Assembly (NCBI RefSeq): GCF_001039355.2
Contig: NW_019775853.1
Location: forward strand, 1,048-50,735
Direction: 5' to 3'
DNA from: Lingula anatina
Lineage: Eukaryota; Brachiopoda; Lingulata; Lingulida; Lingulidae
DNA: 49,688 nt
Positions 10,178 through 21,433 of this stretch are shown here, in pieces. The notes under the pieces were generated by a model, which searched no databases, was not told where the DNA came from, and was given only the letters and a program-made list of their open reading frames with translations. Both the position numbers and the translations under genes were made by a program. Every line of letters begins with the position of its first letter. The stretch's first letter is position 1.

Positions 10178-10931
10178 AGAGAAAAAAAATTGCATATATC
10201 ATGAGAGAATTCACACAAGAGAGAAACTTTTAAAGTGAAGATTCTGTGACAAAACTTCTAAAGACAAAATTGCTTGCATTGAACATGAAAGAATTCACAC
10301 AGGAGAGAAACCTTACAAGTGTAGATTCTGTGAGGAAACTTTTACACTAAAAAAATCTTGCAAACTTCATGAAAAAAATCACACCGGAGACAAACATTTG
10401 AAGCGTAGACTTGCTGCAAAATCTTTCACTACAAAAGGAAATTGCACTTACCATGAAACAATTTACACTGGAGACAAAACTTTTAAGCAAGGTTTTTGCA
10501 CTGTCCATGAAATAATTCATACAGTTGGAGAAAAGCATGATACATGCAAGTTCTGTGACAAAGAGTTCATAACAAAATTGGCCTGCATTAGCCTTAAAAG
10601 AATTTGTGAGAAACCAGACAAATGTGGAGTAGAATTTAATCAAGGGTATAATTGCAGAACACACAAAACAACATACAACAAAAGAAAACACAGTTCAAAT
10701 AATATATATGGAACTTTAGGCAATGAAGGTGAGCCTAACAATGCTCCAGATTCAGAGGGGGAGACAGATGAAATAAGAAATGTGGAAAATAAACTGACAA
10801 ACAATAATGCCATAACCTATCACATATACAAGGAAGAAAGAACAGAATACTATCATAAAGATGATGACACTTTTACCACAGAGAATGTCACCATCATTAC
10901 TGACAATGATGTCTATGAAATACTGGCATGA
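10178..10931 (+). pseudogene. Frameshifted continuation of the zinc-finger gene with acidic tail
   Basis: After the TAA at 10175-10177 finger sequence continues in another frame. A 90-bp piece at about 10312-10402 repeats 10080-10170 almost exactly, offset by 232 bp (3n+1), which explains the frame change. In the new frame a finger has its first zinc Cys codon TGT changed to TGA (10236-10238). From 10239 the frame is open to TGA at 10929-10931. It encodes one good finger, several decayed fingers (Cys or His missing) and an acidic, Asn-rich tail of about 80 residues. Either this is the true old C-terminus, cut off by duplication and frameshift, or an assembly error sits at the repeat. Confidence 0.6.
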
Positions 10932-12058
10932 AAAGGACCACGCCAGGTCTCATCACTACAATTATGAATAATTCTTTCTACAACATTTAATGATATGTTC
11001 AGATGACAAAAAAAAAAAAAAAAGAAAAACTTTTACCTTATAATTTTGTTATTTTTAGACAACCTAGGAATAATCATATGTAACTGCTTCAATTCTTATT
11101 TGTTCAGTGATTATCAACAATTATTACTTTTATTCTGTGTAGGTTCAGTTTTCATCAGATCATTTACTTCCATGATCAGACACATTATCTATGACAGATC
11201 ATATATAATAAAAGAACTGTACTTAGTCAAATACATGATATTACACTAGAAAATGCCTCTCTTCTATCTTTATTGTTGAAAACAGATAGAGAAATAGACA
11301 AGTGTTTCATTTTCATTTATTTTATGTGTTTACTAAATGAAAACAATTTAAATCATTTCATTTTTTATCAAATTTATATATATTCAATGACTTTGTCACA
11401 GAATAAACAGTTAAAGATGCATACAAAGTCATTTTTGTCACAAAAACCAACCAAATGCCAGCATATAGTTTCAAGTAGTATAACTAAGAGAATTACCAAA
11501 AGGCATTGTTTAATTTTACCCGAAAATGATGTTTGAACAGATTTTTCTGCTGGCATTCTAAGCTGTATGTCAAAAGGGCAGGAAAGTAGGTCATGGAAGT
11601 AGGTTAAATTTACAACCATAAATTTAAAGAAAGGAGCAGTCTAAAGGTCTTTTATGGCTGATCGAGTGATCTATTCAGTTTATCCCTTGGCATGTCAAAT
11701 TTATTTGATGCATATTAGAATCTAGTAGAAGTAATTTACATGTGTTACTGGGAATCCACGCTCTACTGATGCTCGGTTTGTATGTACCTTTAAAAAAGAA
11801 ACATCATTTTGTTCACTGGAAATATCAAATTCCAAAGAAGATTAAATTAGACATAGAAGACAACACATATTACAGACTTTAAAGAAACAGATTCAATGAC
11901 AGCTAGACAAGTGTGATGTTGAAAATAAAGAAAAACACCTATAAAATGTAATGCAATACTGTATGTTTTGTCGAAAAGAATTCAGTGTTATATCACTGTT
12001 CCCTGTATTACTGTCCAACCATTTTAATATTCTTAGTTATCAACTGAACACAACAGTT
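10932..12058. other. Non-coding stretch downstream of the zinc-finger gene
   Basis: No gene is recognised. An A16 run at 11008-11023 lies about 75 bp after the last finger stop. AATAAA-type signals occur near 11206 and 11925. Short open frames near 11046-11619 show no domains. Confidence 0.4.
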
Positions 12059-12810
12059 CAGTGGCAGATATAGAAGGGGGGGGGCTGGGGGTTATAACCC
12101 CCCCTCTTCGGTTTCTGAAAAACAGGCCTATATCACACCAATGGGGTCATGTTGATACTCCCTGCACCGTTACTCCCTCACACTGATACTCCCCCACAAC
12201 ATTACTCCCTCACACCGATACTCCCCAGCACCGTTACTCCCCTTTAGTAAATTTTTGTGTATTATGCACATTGATATTCCCCCATACTGATAGATCCCCG
12301 CATCGACACATTCCCAGTAATATTGTCGATGAAAGCACACTATTATTACCCCACACCGATGCTCCCTCACATCATTGCTTTCCTGCATCGATACTGTGGG
12401 GGAATATCGGTGCGGGGGAGTATGGGTGCAGGGACGTATAGGGATGGAACCACATCAATATTCCCCTCTTGAATTTAGAATTTTGAAAAGCTAATCATAG
12501 TTCTTAATTGTACCAAAGGACCCTGTTTGCTCTCCAAACTCAAAAAACTTTGGGGCCTTTAAGCAGGCCTGAACCCTACATCAAGTAACAACTACTGATC
12601 TCAAATTCTAACTCAAAATGACGCATATGAAATTAATCTCCAAGCTGAGGAGAGCGACACAGGCAAAACCTTGAGACATGAGCTCCCCCCTACTAGCTAG
12701 CTCTGCCCACAGTAACAGACATCGGACAATAGAGAGGCTTGCCTGTAATCTCCTTCTGTTGCTTTGGACACCCCCCCCCCCCCCTTCAAAAAATCCTGGA
12801 TCTGCCCCTG
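12059..12810. mobile_element. hAT-like element with internal C-rich minisatellite
   Basis: The left end reads CAGTGGCAGATATAGAAGGG and the right end, reversed, CAGGGGCAGATCCAGG. They match the family at 22647-22856 and 34867-35115. The interior (about 12150-12260) holds repeats of roughly GATACTCCCYCACACC. An inverted copy of part of that block is at 12397-12435. No 8-bp target duplication is obvious at these borders. The element extends past the left edge of the duplicated block that starts at 12270; the second copy's right end is at 15389. Confidence 0.55.
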
Positions 12811-13424
12811 TATATACAGTTTGTAGTCGCTGCATATGTAAAGGAAATACTAAATGAATTGTGCAACCTGCACCATATACCTCTGATTACTCTTATATCC
12901 AATTATTAGCACCTACCTACCTATAACAATAAAACAAGGCCTTTATATAGCTGAGGCAGAAGTGTAAACCAAAACCGAATATAGTGGTGCAATTGACATT
13001 TAAAATATATTTAGATTGCTAACTATGTTTGAATATTACCATACATTTTTGGAACATATGTTACCATTTAGGGCTCTATGCATAATGTAAAAGACATGGT
13101 AAAAATTCAAACCTGAATATCAACTGAGAAAGTCCTGGATTTTTGTTCTACACACATTTATGTTTTAAAAATTGAATACAACTTTGAATTCATTCAGTTT
13201 TATTTTTTGACACTTTAGCATGTGAAATGCACCTCTATATTGGGTTTGTGTGTGTTACTTTGTTTGCATGGCCTAAGTGCCAGTGACTCGTCACTGCCAA
13301 GGTAAATGTAAGTCGTTTTAAGTATATTGACTCCAACGAGGAACCAATATAATGACCTAGCTCAACAAGTAAACCAATGGTGTGCAATGTTGTGTTGACA
13401 TTGGGTTAGTCAGCAGGATTAGTC

Positions 13425-13457
13425 ATGAGTCAGCATTAATTCAGACATACATATAAG
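13425..13457 (+). promoter_or_regulatory. GST promoter copy 1: antioxidant-response element and TATA box
   Basis: ATGAGTCAGCA at 13425-13435 fits the antioxidant-response/MARE consensus RTGABNNNGCR bound by Nrf2/CncC-Maf. A related TTAGTCAGCA lies at 13406-13415. A TATA box (ATATAAG) is at 13451-13457, about 70 bp before the ATG at 13526. A further near-palindrome, GTGACTCGTCAC, is near 13284. Second copies are at 16000-16010 (ARE) and 16021-16027 (TATA). Confidence 0.6.
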
Positions 13458-13525
13458 CCAAGTTGTACGAGTAGCAAGTCTAGAACTTCTGTTTCATTAT
13501 TAAGCTGCATTTGTTAACTTCCAAG

Positions 13526-13664
13526 ATGCCTACCTACAAGCTGTACTATTTTAATGCAAAAGGGAATGCAGAGATTACCCGTCTGGTGTTTGCTGCTGCT
13601 GGTGTGGAATATGAAGACATCAGATTTAAAGACCGTGATGATTGGCTTAATAACTACAAGCACT
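13526..13664 (+). CDS. Sigma-class GST exon 1, extra copy
   Basis: This 139-nt first coding exon is translated identically to the one at 16096-16234 and ends at the same GTGAGT donor. It begins [16 protein letters not shown], the glutathione-site start of a sigma-class GST. No exons 2-5 follow it before the second copy. It is probably the other allele rather than an alternative first exon; if real, it would give a second promoter with the same protein. Confidence 0.8.
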
Positions 13665-14850
13665 GTGAGTTTTTTTCCATTTGTAATCTTACATGTTTGA
13701 TTCTCATAAAAAACATTTAGGTCATTCAATTGATTCTTTGATCTATCAGTTGTGAAATACTAGTCTTGACCCAGTGGCACCTGCTCTTACAGTTCTTGGT
13801 ACATGTAATGGAAGTACCGAGTGTATGGTTCAGTGTGCCCAACAATCAGGGGACAAAGCATAATAACCAATTACCTCATTTTATGCTTAGGTCCATGTAT
13901 CATATACCTTTAAAACAACAACACAGGTGTGGGTTGGAAGCTTTTTATTATAGCTTCGAAACTACGCTATGTCACTACATCTACAGTAATAAAATAATGA
14001 ACAAAATCTCAATAATCCAGTCCTTGCCATATTAAGTATAGCACGTCTTCTCTGCATAAAAGTTTGCAACTGACCGAATTTAATCACTCTATGACCGGAA
14101 AACGAGACTTAAGTGTCCTGGATGCAGTGACGTAACGTAGCTGTCCCCACCTGTGTGTGTTTTAAATAGGACTTAAAAGATAAGTCCTTACATAAACCTA
14201 CTACCAAGGTCCCAGGAAACAATTTCCACTTGATATTCACTGTTATTTCTCTGGCTATATCTCTAAATCTTTTCTGTACCGTGAGCGTGTAAATTTTTGG
14301 GGAAAATGATGTCATCCCCCTGCTGACCTTTGATATAGAGGACATGCCATTGCTCCAAGTCTTGTGATCATCTCTGTGATATACTGTGCAGGTACGCCAG
14401 CAGTGATGGCTAGACACTCCAAAACTATACATCCCTAGGCATAATAGAAGATAACTAGTTCAGTATTTTACATCTAACCTGTGAAACAGCATATGAATTT
14501 TAGATAAAACCAGTAGTGGTAGCTAGCAGCATTGGTATTGTTATGTTTCTGACTTTTATAGCCATTATCTTTGCTGTGGCCATGCACATCATTGCATTGT
14601 CTTCAAACTTATGGCAGTTACATTTTTGCAAGCCCATGTTATGTAGTTAATTATTATATAATATTGCATCACATTCACAAAAATTGTTTTGCATTGCTAC
14701 TACGTAAGCCCTGAAAAGAAAACCAAGTTACTTATTATTTACCAACTGACAAGAATGATTCTTGGGATTGATATATAGCTCTAATTGTCTAATTGGAAAG
14801 CCTGCTTGATAAAATTTTTTAAAAATTTGTGCAATTTTTGCGCATTTTGN

Positions 14851-17415
14851 ATTGATATTCCCCCATACTGATAGATCCCCGCATCGACACATTCCCAGTA
14901 ATATTGTCGATGAAAGCACACTATTATTACCCCACACCGATGCTCCCTCACATCATTGCTTCCCTGCATCGATACTGTGGGGGAATATCGGTGCGGGGGA
15001 GTATGGGTGCAGGGACGTATAGGGATGGAACCACATCAATATTCCCCTCTTGAATTTAAAATTTTGAAAAGCTAATCATAGTTCTTAATTGTACCAAAGG
15101 ACCCTGTTTGCTCTCCAAACTCAAAAAACTTTGGGGCCTTTAAGCAGGCCTGAACCCTACAACAAGTAACAACTACTGATCTCGAATTCTAACTCAAAAT
15201 AACGCATATGAAATTAATCTCCAAGCTGAGGAGAGCAACACAGGCAAAACCTTGAGACATGAGCTCCCCCCTACTAGCTATAGCTCTGCCCACAGTAACA
15301 GACATCGGACAATAGAGAGGCTTGCCTGTAATCTCCTTCTGTTGCTTTGGACACCCCCCCCCCTTCAAGAAATCCTGGATCTGCCCTTGTATATACAGTT
15401 TGTAGTCACTGCATATGTAAAGGAAATACTAAATGAATTGTGCAACCTGCACCATATACCTCTGTATACTCTTATATCCAATTATTAGCACCTACCTACC
15501 TACAACAATAAAACAAGGCCTTTATATAGCTGAGGCAGAAGTGTAAACCAAAACCCAATATAGTGGTGCAATTGACATTTAAAATATATTTAGATTGCAA
15601 ACTATGTTTGAATATTACCATGCATTTTTGGAACATATGTTACCATTTAGGGCTCTATGCATAATGTAAAAGACATGGTAAAAATTCAAACCTGAATATC
15701 AACTGAGATAGTCCTGGATTTTTGTTCTACACACATTTATGTTTTAAAAATTGAATACAACTTTGAATTCATTCAGTTTTATTTTTTGACACTTTAGCAT
15801 GTGAAATGCACCTCTATATTGGGTTTGTGTGTGTTACTTTGTTTGCATGGCCTAAGTGCCAGTGACTCGTCACTGCCAAGGTAAATGTAAGTCGTTTTAA
15901 GTATATTGACTCCAACGAGGAACCAATATAATGACCTCAACAAGTAAACCAATGGTGTGCAATGTTGTGTTGACATTGGGTTAGTCAGCAGGATTAGTCA
16001 TGAGTCAGCATCAGACATACATATAAGCCAAGTTGTACGAGTGGCAAGTCTAGAACTTCTGTTTCATTATTAAGCTGCATTTGTTAACTTCCAAGATGCC
16101 TACCTACAAGCTGTACTATTTTAATGCAAAAGGGAATGCAGAGATTACCCGTCTGGTGTTTGCTGCTGCTGGTGTGGAATATGAAGACATCAGATTTAAA
16201 GACCGTGATGATTGGCTTAATAACTACAAGCACTGTGAGTTTTTTTCCATTTGTAATCTTACATGTTTGATTCTCATAAAAAACATTTAGGTCATTCAAT
16301 TGATTCTTTGATCTATCAGTTGTGAAATACTAGTCTTGACCCAGTGGCACCTGCTCTTACAGTTCTTGGTACATGTAATGGAAGTACCGAGTGTATGGTT
16401 CAGCGTGCCCAACAATCAGGGGACAAAGCATAATAACCTATTACCCCATTTTATGCTTAGGTCCATGTATCATATACCTTTAAAACAACAACACAGGTGT
16501 GGGTTGGAAGCTTTTTATTATAGCTTTGAAACTACGCTACGTCACTACATCTACAGTAATAAAGTAATGAACAAAATCTCAATAATCCAGTCCTTGCCAT
16601 ATTAAGTATAGCACGTCTTCTCTGCATAAAAGTTTGCAACTGACCGAATTTAATCACTCTATGACCGGAAAACGAGACTTAAGTGTCCTGGATGCAGTGA
16701 CGTAACGTAGCTGTCCCCACCTGTGTGTGTTTTAAATAGGACTTAAAAGCTAAGTCTTTACATAAACCTACTACCAAGGTCCCAGGAAACAATTTCCACT
16801 TGATATTCACTGTTATTTCTCTGGCTAAATCTCTAAATCTTTTCTGTACCGTGAGCGTGTAAATTTTTGGGGAAAATGATGTCATCCCCCTGCTGACCTT
16901 TGATAGAGAGGACATGCCATTGCTCCAAGTCTTGTGATCATCTCTGTGATATTCTGTGCAGGTACGCCAGCAGTGATGGCTAGACACTCCAAAACTATAC
17001 ATCCCTAGGCATAATAGGAGATAACTAGTTCAGTATTTTACATCTAACCTGTGAAACAGCATATGAATTTTAGATAAAACCAGTAGTGGTAGCTAGCAGC
17101 ATTGGTATTGTTACGTTTCTGACTTTTATAGCCATTATCGTCTTTGCTGTGGCCATGCACATCATTGCATTGTCTTCAAACTTATGGCAGTTACATTTTT
17201 GCAAGCCCATGTTATGTAGTTAATTATTATATAATATTGCGTCACATTCACAAAAATTGTTTTGCATTGCTACTACATAAGCCCTGAAAAGAAAACCAAG
17301 TTACTTATTATTTACCAACTGACAAGAATGATTCTTGGGATTGATATATAGCTCTAATTGTCTAATTGGAAAGCCTGCTTGATAAAATTTTTTAAAAATT
17401 TGTGCAATTTTTGCG
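14851..17415 (+). repeat. Direct repeat block 1, copy 2
   Basis: This is the partner of 12270-14842. It starts right after the N at 14850, at the position equivalent to 12270, and similarity ends at 17415 where copy 1 ends. Small differences in the promoter region (for example a 4-bp indel near 15938 and a shorter spacer after the ARE) look allelic. Confidence 0.85.
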
Positions 17416-20400
17416 AAATTTCAAATTTTCTCATTGTGGCATTTTAATGTGTGAAATTCAGCTCTCATGGGCCTGAAGCCTTATGCCAGTTACATGTTCT
17501 GCCTTGTTAGTAACAGACCCTAAGATTTAGGTTCTATGCATGCCAGCATTTTTCATTTTTAAATCTTCACATATCCATGCTTACCTGAAGAAGCAGATAT
17601 TTCAAAATTATGAAGCTGCATGGACCTGACACCCAGATCAGGTTTTAGAGTCAAGAATTACCATTTGAGATAAATTCACTTATTTTACAGTAAGCCCCAC
17701 CGGACAGTGTCCATTCCTGGAGGTGGAGGGGAAGAAGATTGGTCAGAGTTTGGCTATTGCGCGTCTTGTGGCAAGAGAACACGGTAAGGAATGTGACAGA
17801 TATTTAAACTTTGCCTGTATTGTAGTTTTTGCTTAAATAAGTAAGAGATTACCTTTTAGAAAAAACAAGGCAGCAAAGCTGTTAAATGTACAGACAAAAA
17901 AAAATCAGGATGCAGAAAACAGGTCATTTTTTCAATTTTGATGCTATATTTAATAAATGCTTTTAATAGTCCAGTCAATCAAAACTGAATTTTAATCATG
18001 CACAACAGGTAACATGGTCAATAACAGGAGCAGATCCAGAGATATTTTCTGACAGTATTCCAAATTATCCATCCTCCATTTTTGATGCTCTTCCAACAGA
18101 AAAAAATAGATACCTGTCCATGTAAACTTAAAAATCTGACCGTCTTCCAAAAGACCCAGAAGACAGTCTCAATCCGCCTAAGAATATGGGAAAGAAAGAA
18201 ATTTCACAAAAATGTACAACTGGAAAAGAAGCCAATTAGACTGCTATTCCAACTCAGACTGCATTTTAGCCCTATGTTTCCTTCCTGTAAGTTTAAGAAA
18301 AGTAAGTGACATGTTTTTTCTTTAATGGTCATAATAAAACCAGTGCCCGAAATAGGGTTATCTTCAATTTTGATGCAATATTACATAATGCTTAACAGCA
18401 CAATGAACATCAGTTTTTAATATTAAAATCAAATCATCATGGATTTTCAGAAAATGTGACTAGCGAAGGTCCTCAAGTCCAAGGAAGTACAAAACATATG
18501 TGTAAATTTAAATTCTAACAAAAAATTATATAATTCAAGAAAAGTTAACCAATAAGACAGGTTTTAGAACTGAAGCTGTATTTTAGGCCTATGTTACTTT
18601 TATGAAAGTTTGAGAGCTGTAACATGGTTTTCCTTTAATGGTCACTATGGAGGCAGTGCCCAAAACAGGGTTTTCTTCAATTATGATGCAATATTTCATA
18701 ATGCTTAACAGCATAATAATCATTAATTTTTTAATCATAAGTATTATGGATATTCAGAAAATGTGACAAGCAAAAGTCTTCAAGCCCATGGAGTCACACA
18801 TTGAAAATCCAAAAATGTAAACAAGAGATAACTGTGCTGAAAATAATTTCCATTTTCAACACCTTTTTTTTACGTAAAAAAGAATAATCAATAAGTCATT
18901 TNAAAGCATAACTTTTGAAAAAAAAAATGAATTTTAATGAATAGTCAGTTGTTCTGTAAGTTCCAAGCCAAAAGGTTAGAGAGTTTCCCACTTACCGTGT
19001 TATGGGTGTTACATATATGCTGAAAAAAGTGGAAAATAAACAGCATAACTTTAATAAAAATGGCCTGATCATGCTGACTTTCAAATATGACCACCATTTT
19101 TTTTATTGCAATTCATTAGTTCTGTAAGTTTCAAACCAAAGATTAAAGAGTTTTCCACTTATCAGGTTATAGTTGATAGTGTACGATGGCGATGACGGCG
19201 ATGACAGACACAATGCAGGTGATGGCTATATGTACATACACATCTGTGTCTGTACATAAAAAGTTTTTAAGGGTGTATTCCCAGAGATTTAGATCGATCC
19301 AGGGATTAAGATTTAGATCGACCTAACTCCCCGGGGGTTCAGGCTAAATTGCAGTCAGCCGAGCGCGCACCTTAGTTAATTACCCCTTACAGCTTTCAGG
19401 CAGGACAGACGCTTAAGCCGGCTAAACTGACAGTAATCTAGTGAGATTTTAACAGAGTATAGCCATCAATGGAGGTCACGTGGTCTAAAGACAAGCTAAG
19501 ATATCAGAATAATAACTATAACTGCCATTTTTGTGGTAAAACAGAATATATTATATTTCTATGAGTTATTCACATTGTTTTTATTGTGAAATAAAGATCT
19601 CATACGAAGAGTTATTATCCCTTTAAGGTCATTTCAGAGTTTTTCTTACAACTTTATTCTTTCTTTCTAGGTCTTTATGGTGAAAGTAACATGGACGGTG
19701 CCATGATAGACCAGGTCCTTTACACTTTAGATGATTTGACCAAGCCACTTATCGATTGGCATTTTGAGAAAGATGAAGCAAAGAAGGTAGCATTTTTAGT
19801 AACTGGTCTATTTGGCGTAATGGTTAATAATTGTGACAAGTGGTGTATTAAATGTATCAGGACAATACCCCCACTTCCCCCGATAATCTCTCCCCCCTGA
19901 CAATTCCCCTCCCTGTAATAAATATCAAACTGAGCATGAACAGCGTGATATTGAAACAAAATAATGCCTGCCTTAAATCAAAATGTATCTCCAGGTAGAG
20001 GCAGGTTAAACAAATCATCTCTCACTCATCTAGGAATACCTTTCATGAACTGACACTACTAATTGTTTAACCCACCCCCTCTTCCCCTTAATCAAGTGAA
20101 ATTAGTATAGAAAAATTGATAAAATGTTTTATTAAAAAATGACAAGTAATGTCAAATTTGCATCTATAATAGCATCTTAAAGTTTAAAGTGACCTCTCAG
20201 GTCTGTTGAAGTGTGTAATGAGCCTACATACAGAGTCTTATAATCAATAGCCAATCATTGCTTTTATTTCATTTTCTGTCTTCTTTCTTATATTCAGTAA
20301 ACTATTCAAGAAATGTGTGAATGTCTTAAGTACATAGTACAAAAACTGTGTATCTTGTTTCCTGGAAAAGGGATGGGGTTGTCTTAAGGGGCATTGTCTT

Positions 20401-21027
20401 GGGGGGGGGGTAACCATGGTGCCATAGTGGAATTTTGCACAAGTGACCCGGGTTATAAAGGACATTTTTATTCCAAGTCAGTAGAATAACAAGCAATAGT
20501 TCTATTGACTTCATTGGTCCTCCATCTTTTTGCTAGGCAGAGAAAGAAAAGAAGCTAGCTGAGGAAACACTGCCTGAATCCATGCAACGCCTTGATAAAC
20601 TTTTAAAAGGAAATGGCGGCAAAGGATACTTTGCAGGAAACAAGGTCAGACAAAATACTTTTTTCCTGAAATATTATATCGTGCTGCTCATATTATAAAA
20701 AATTAAATGTACAGAAATTTTTATTTCTATATTCAAAATGCAGATGGCTGTCTTATTTATAAGTTTTTCAAAATTAAGTGAGACACATAAAATATTAAAA
20801 TCTAAACCATTTTATAATTATTTTTCATTTAAATACTTGACTGTATTTCTTTTCACATTCAGCTCTCCATTGCGGACCTAGCAGTCTTCAATCAATGTTC
20901 AGGGCTGGTGGTAAAGTTCCCCAAGTGCATGGACAAATGCAAAGAATTGCCAGCATTCATTGACCGCATTAAAGCTCTCCCAAAGATAGCTGATTGGTTA
21001 GCGAAGAGACCGCAGACAGATTTTTGA
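16096..21027 (+). CDS. Sigma-class glutathione S-transferase (hematopoietic prostaglandin D synthase-like)
   Basis: Five coding exons, 16096-16234, 17691-17783, 19671-19786, 20537-20644 and 20863-21027 (TGA), join to 621 nt, a 206-residue cytosolic protein of normal GST length. All introns are GT-AG. The N-terminal thioredoxin-like domain has the catalytic Tyr8 in KLYYFN, the KGNAE glutathione contact, a cis-Pro region [12 protein letters not shown] and the [14 protein letters not shown] helix. The C-terminal helical domain contains the N-capping motif SIADLAVF and ends RPQTDF. Sigma GSTs conjugate glutathione to electrophiles and lipid peroxides; some isomerise prostaglandin H2 to D2. The exact substrate cannot be read from sequence. 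The promoter carries an antioxidant-response element and a TATA box. Intron 2 holds tandem repeats and a transposon; a poly(A) signal AATAAA is at 21279-21284. Confidence 0.92.
17920..18830. repeat. Diverged ~310-bp tandem repeats in GST intron 2
   Basis: Similar segments start near 17920, 18350 and 18661. They share the pattern TCAATTTTGATGCAATATT, then ATAATGCTTAACAGCA, then a TTCAGAAAATGTGAC word and a TTTAATGGTCA word upstream. The last two units are 311 bp apart and similar over more than 200 bp; the first is partial. No coding content was found. Confidence 0.55.
18840..19262 (-). mobile_element. TGTACAGACACAGATG element, minus-oriented partial copy
   Basis: The right end reads, reversed, TATGTACAGACACAGATG, followed by a GCC/GTC-rich stretch and AGCATGATC...TTATGCTG...TTCAGCATATATG words. 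The same order appears on the plus strand at 21661-22077. The left boundary is unclear and an N lies at 18902. This looks like a non-autonomous repeat family with a near-palindromic end. Confidence 0.55.
19271..19445 (-). mobile_element. MITE family A, copy 2, truncated
   Basis: It begins after TAA (19268-19270) with GGGTGTATTCCCAGAG and runs in reverse orientation relative to copy 1. It stops inside the element after CTAGTGAG at 19445, so the second terminal repeat is missing. It lies in GST intron 2 next to the TGTACA element. Confidence 0.7.
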
Positions 21028-21278
21028 ATTACGTTTTAACGAACTGCATTGTCACTTGTAACCTATATTTTGGCAAATTATAACTAAAACAGGGACAACT
21101 GTTGATAGCGATTTTCTTTTTTACTATTTTCAAAAAATGACCCCTATGGAAAATGGGGCGTGGTATGGCAATGAATCACATATCATTATCTATCTTCCAA
21201 CTTAACCAGCCACAGTTATAGCATTGGGACTCTTCCTTCTTAATCTGTGGTGTGTAAAGATTTAGTCAATTTTTGTTA

Positions 21279-21284
21279 AATAAA
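21279..21284 (+). promoter_or_regulatory. Poly(A) signal of the GST gene
   Basis: AATAAA lies 252 bp after the GST stop codon, the first canonical signal downstream on this strand. Confidence 0.6.
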
Positions 21285-21433
21285 AAGGGAAGTGAAATTG
21301 CTTATAATTTGAAATGAAAAATTCATATTTGAGTCCTGCTAAAATTACAAAATCTGATATAATTGTCATCTTAAATTGTTGTCCCAAATAGTAAAGTTGT
21401 TGTTAAGGTGCAAACAGTGTGATGGTAAAATGG

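Larger units (their letters stand above)
12270..14842 (+). repeat. Direct repeat block 1, copy 1 (carries GST promoter and exon 1)
   Basis: It aligns end to end with 14851-17415 (2573 versus 2565 bp) with scattered substitutions and small indels. The copies are separated only by a 7-bp tail and one N at 14850. It includes part of the hAT-like element, the GST promoter, exon 1 and the start of intron 1. It is most simply two alleles at an unmerged contig overlap. Confidence 0.85.
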
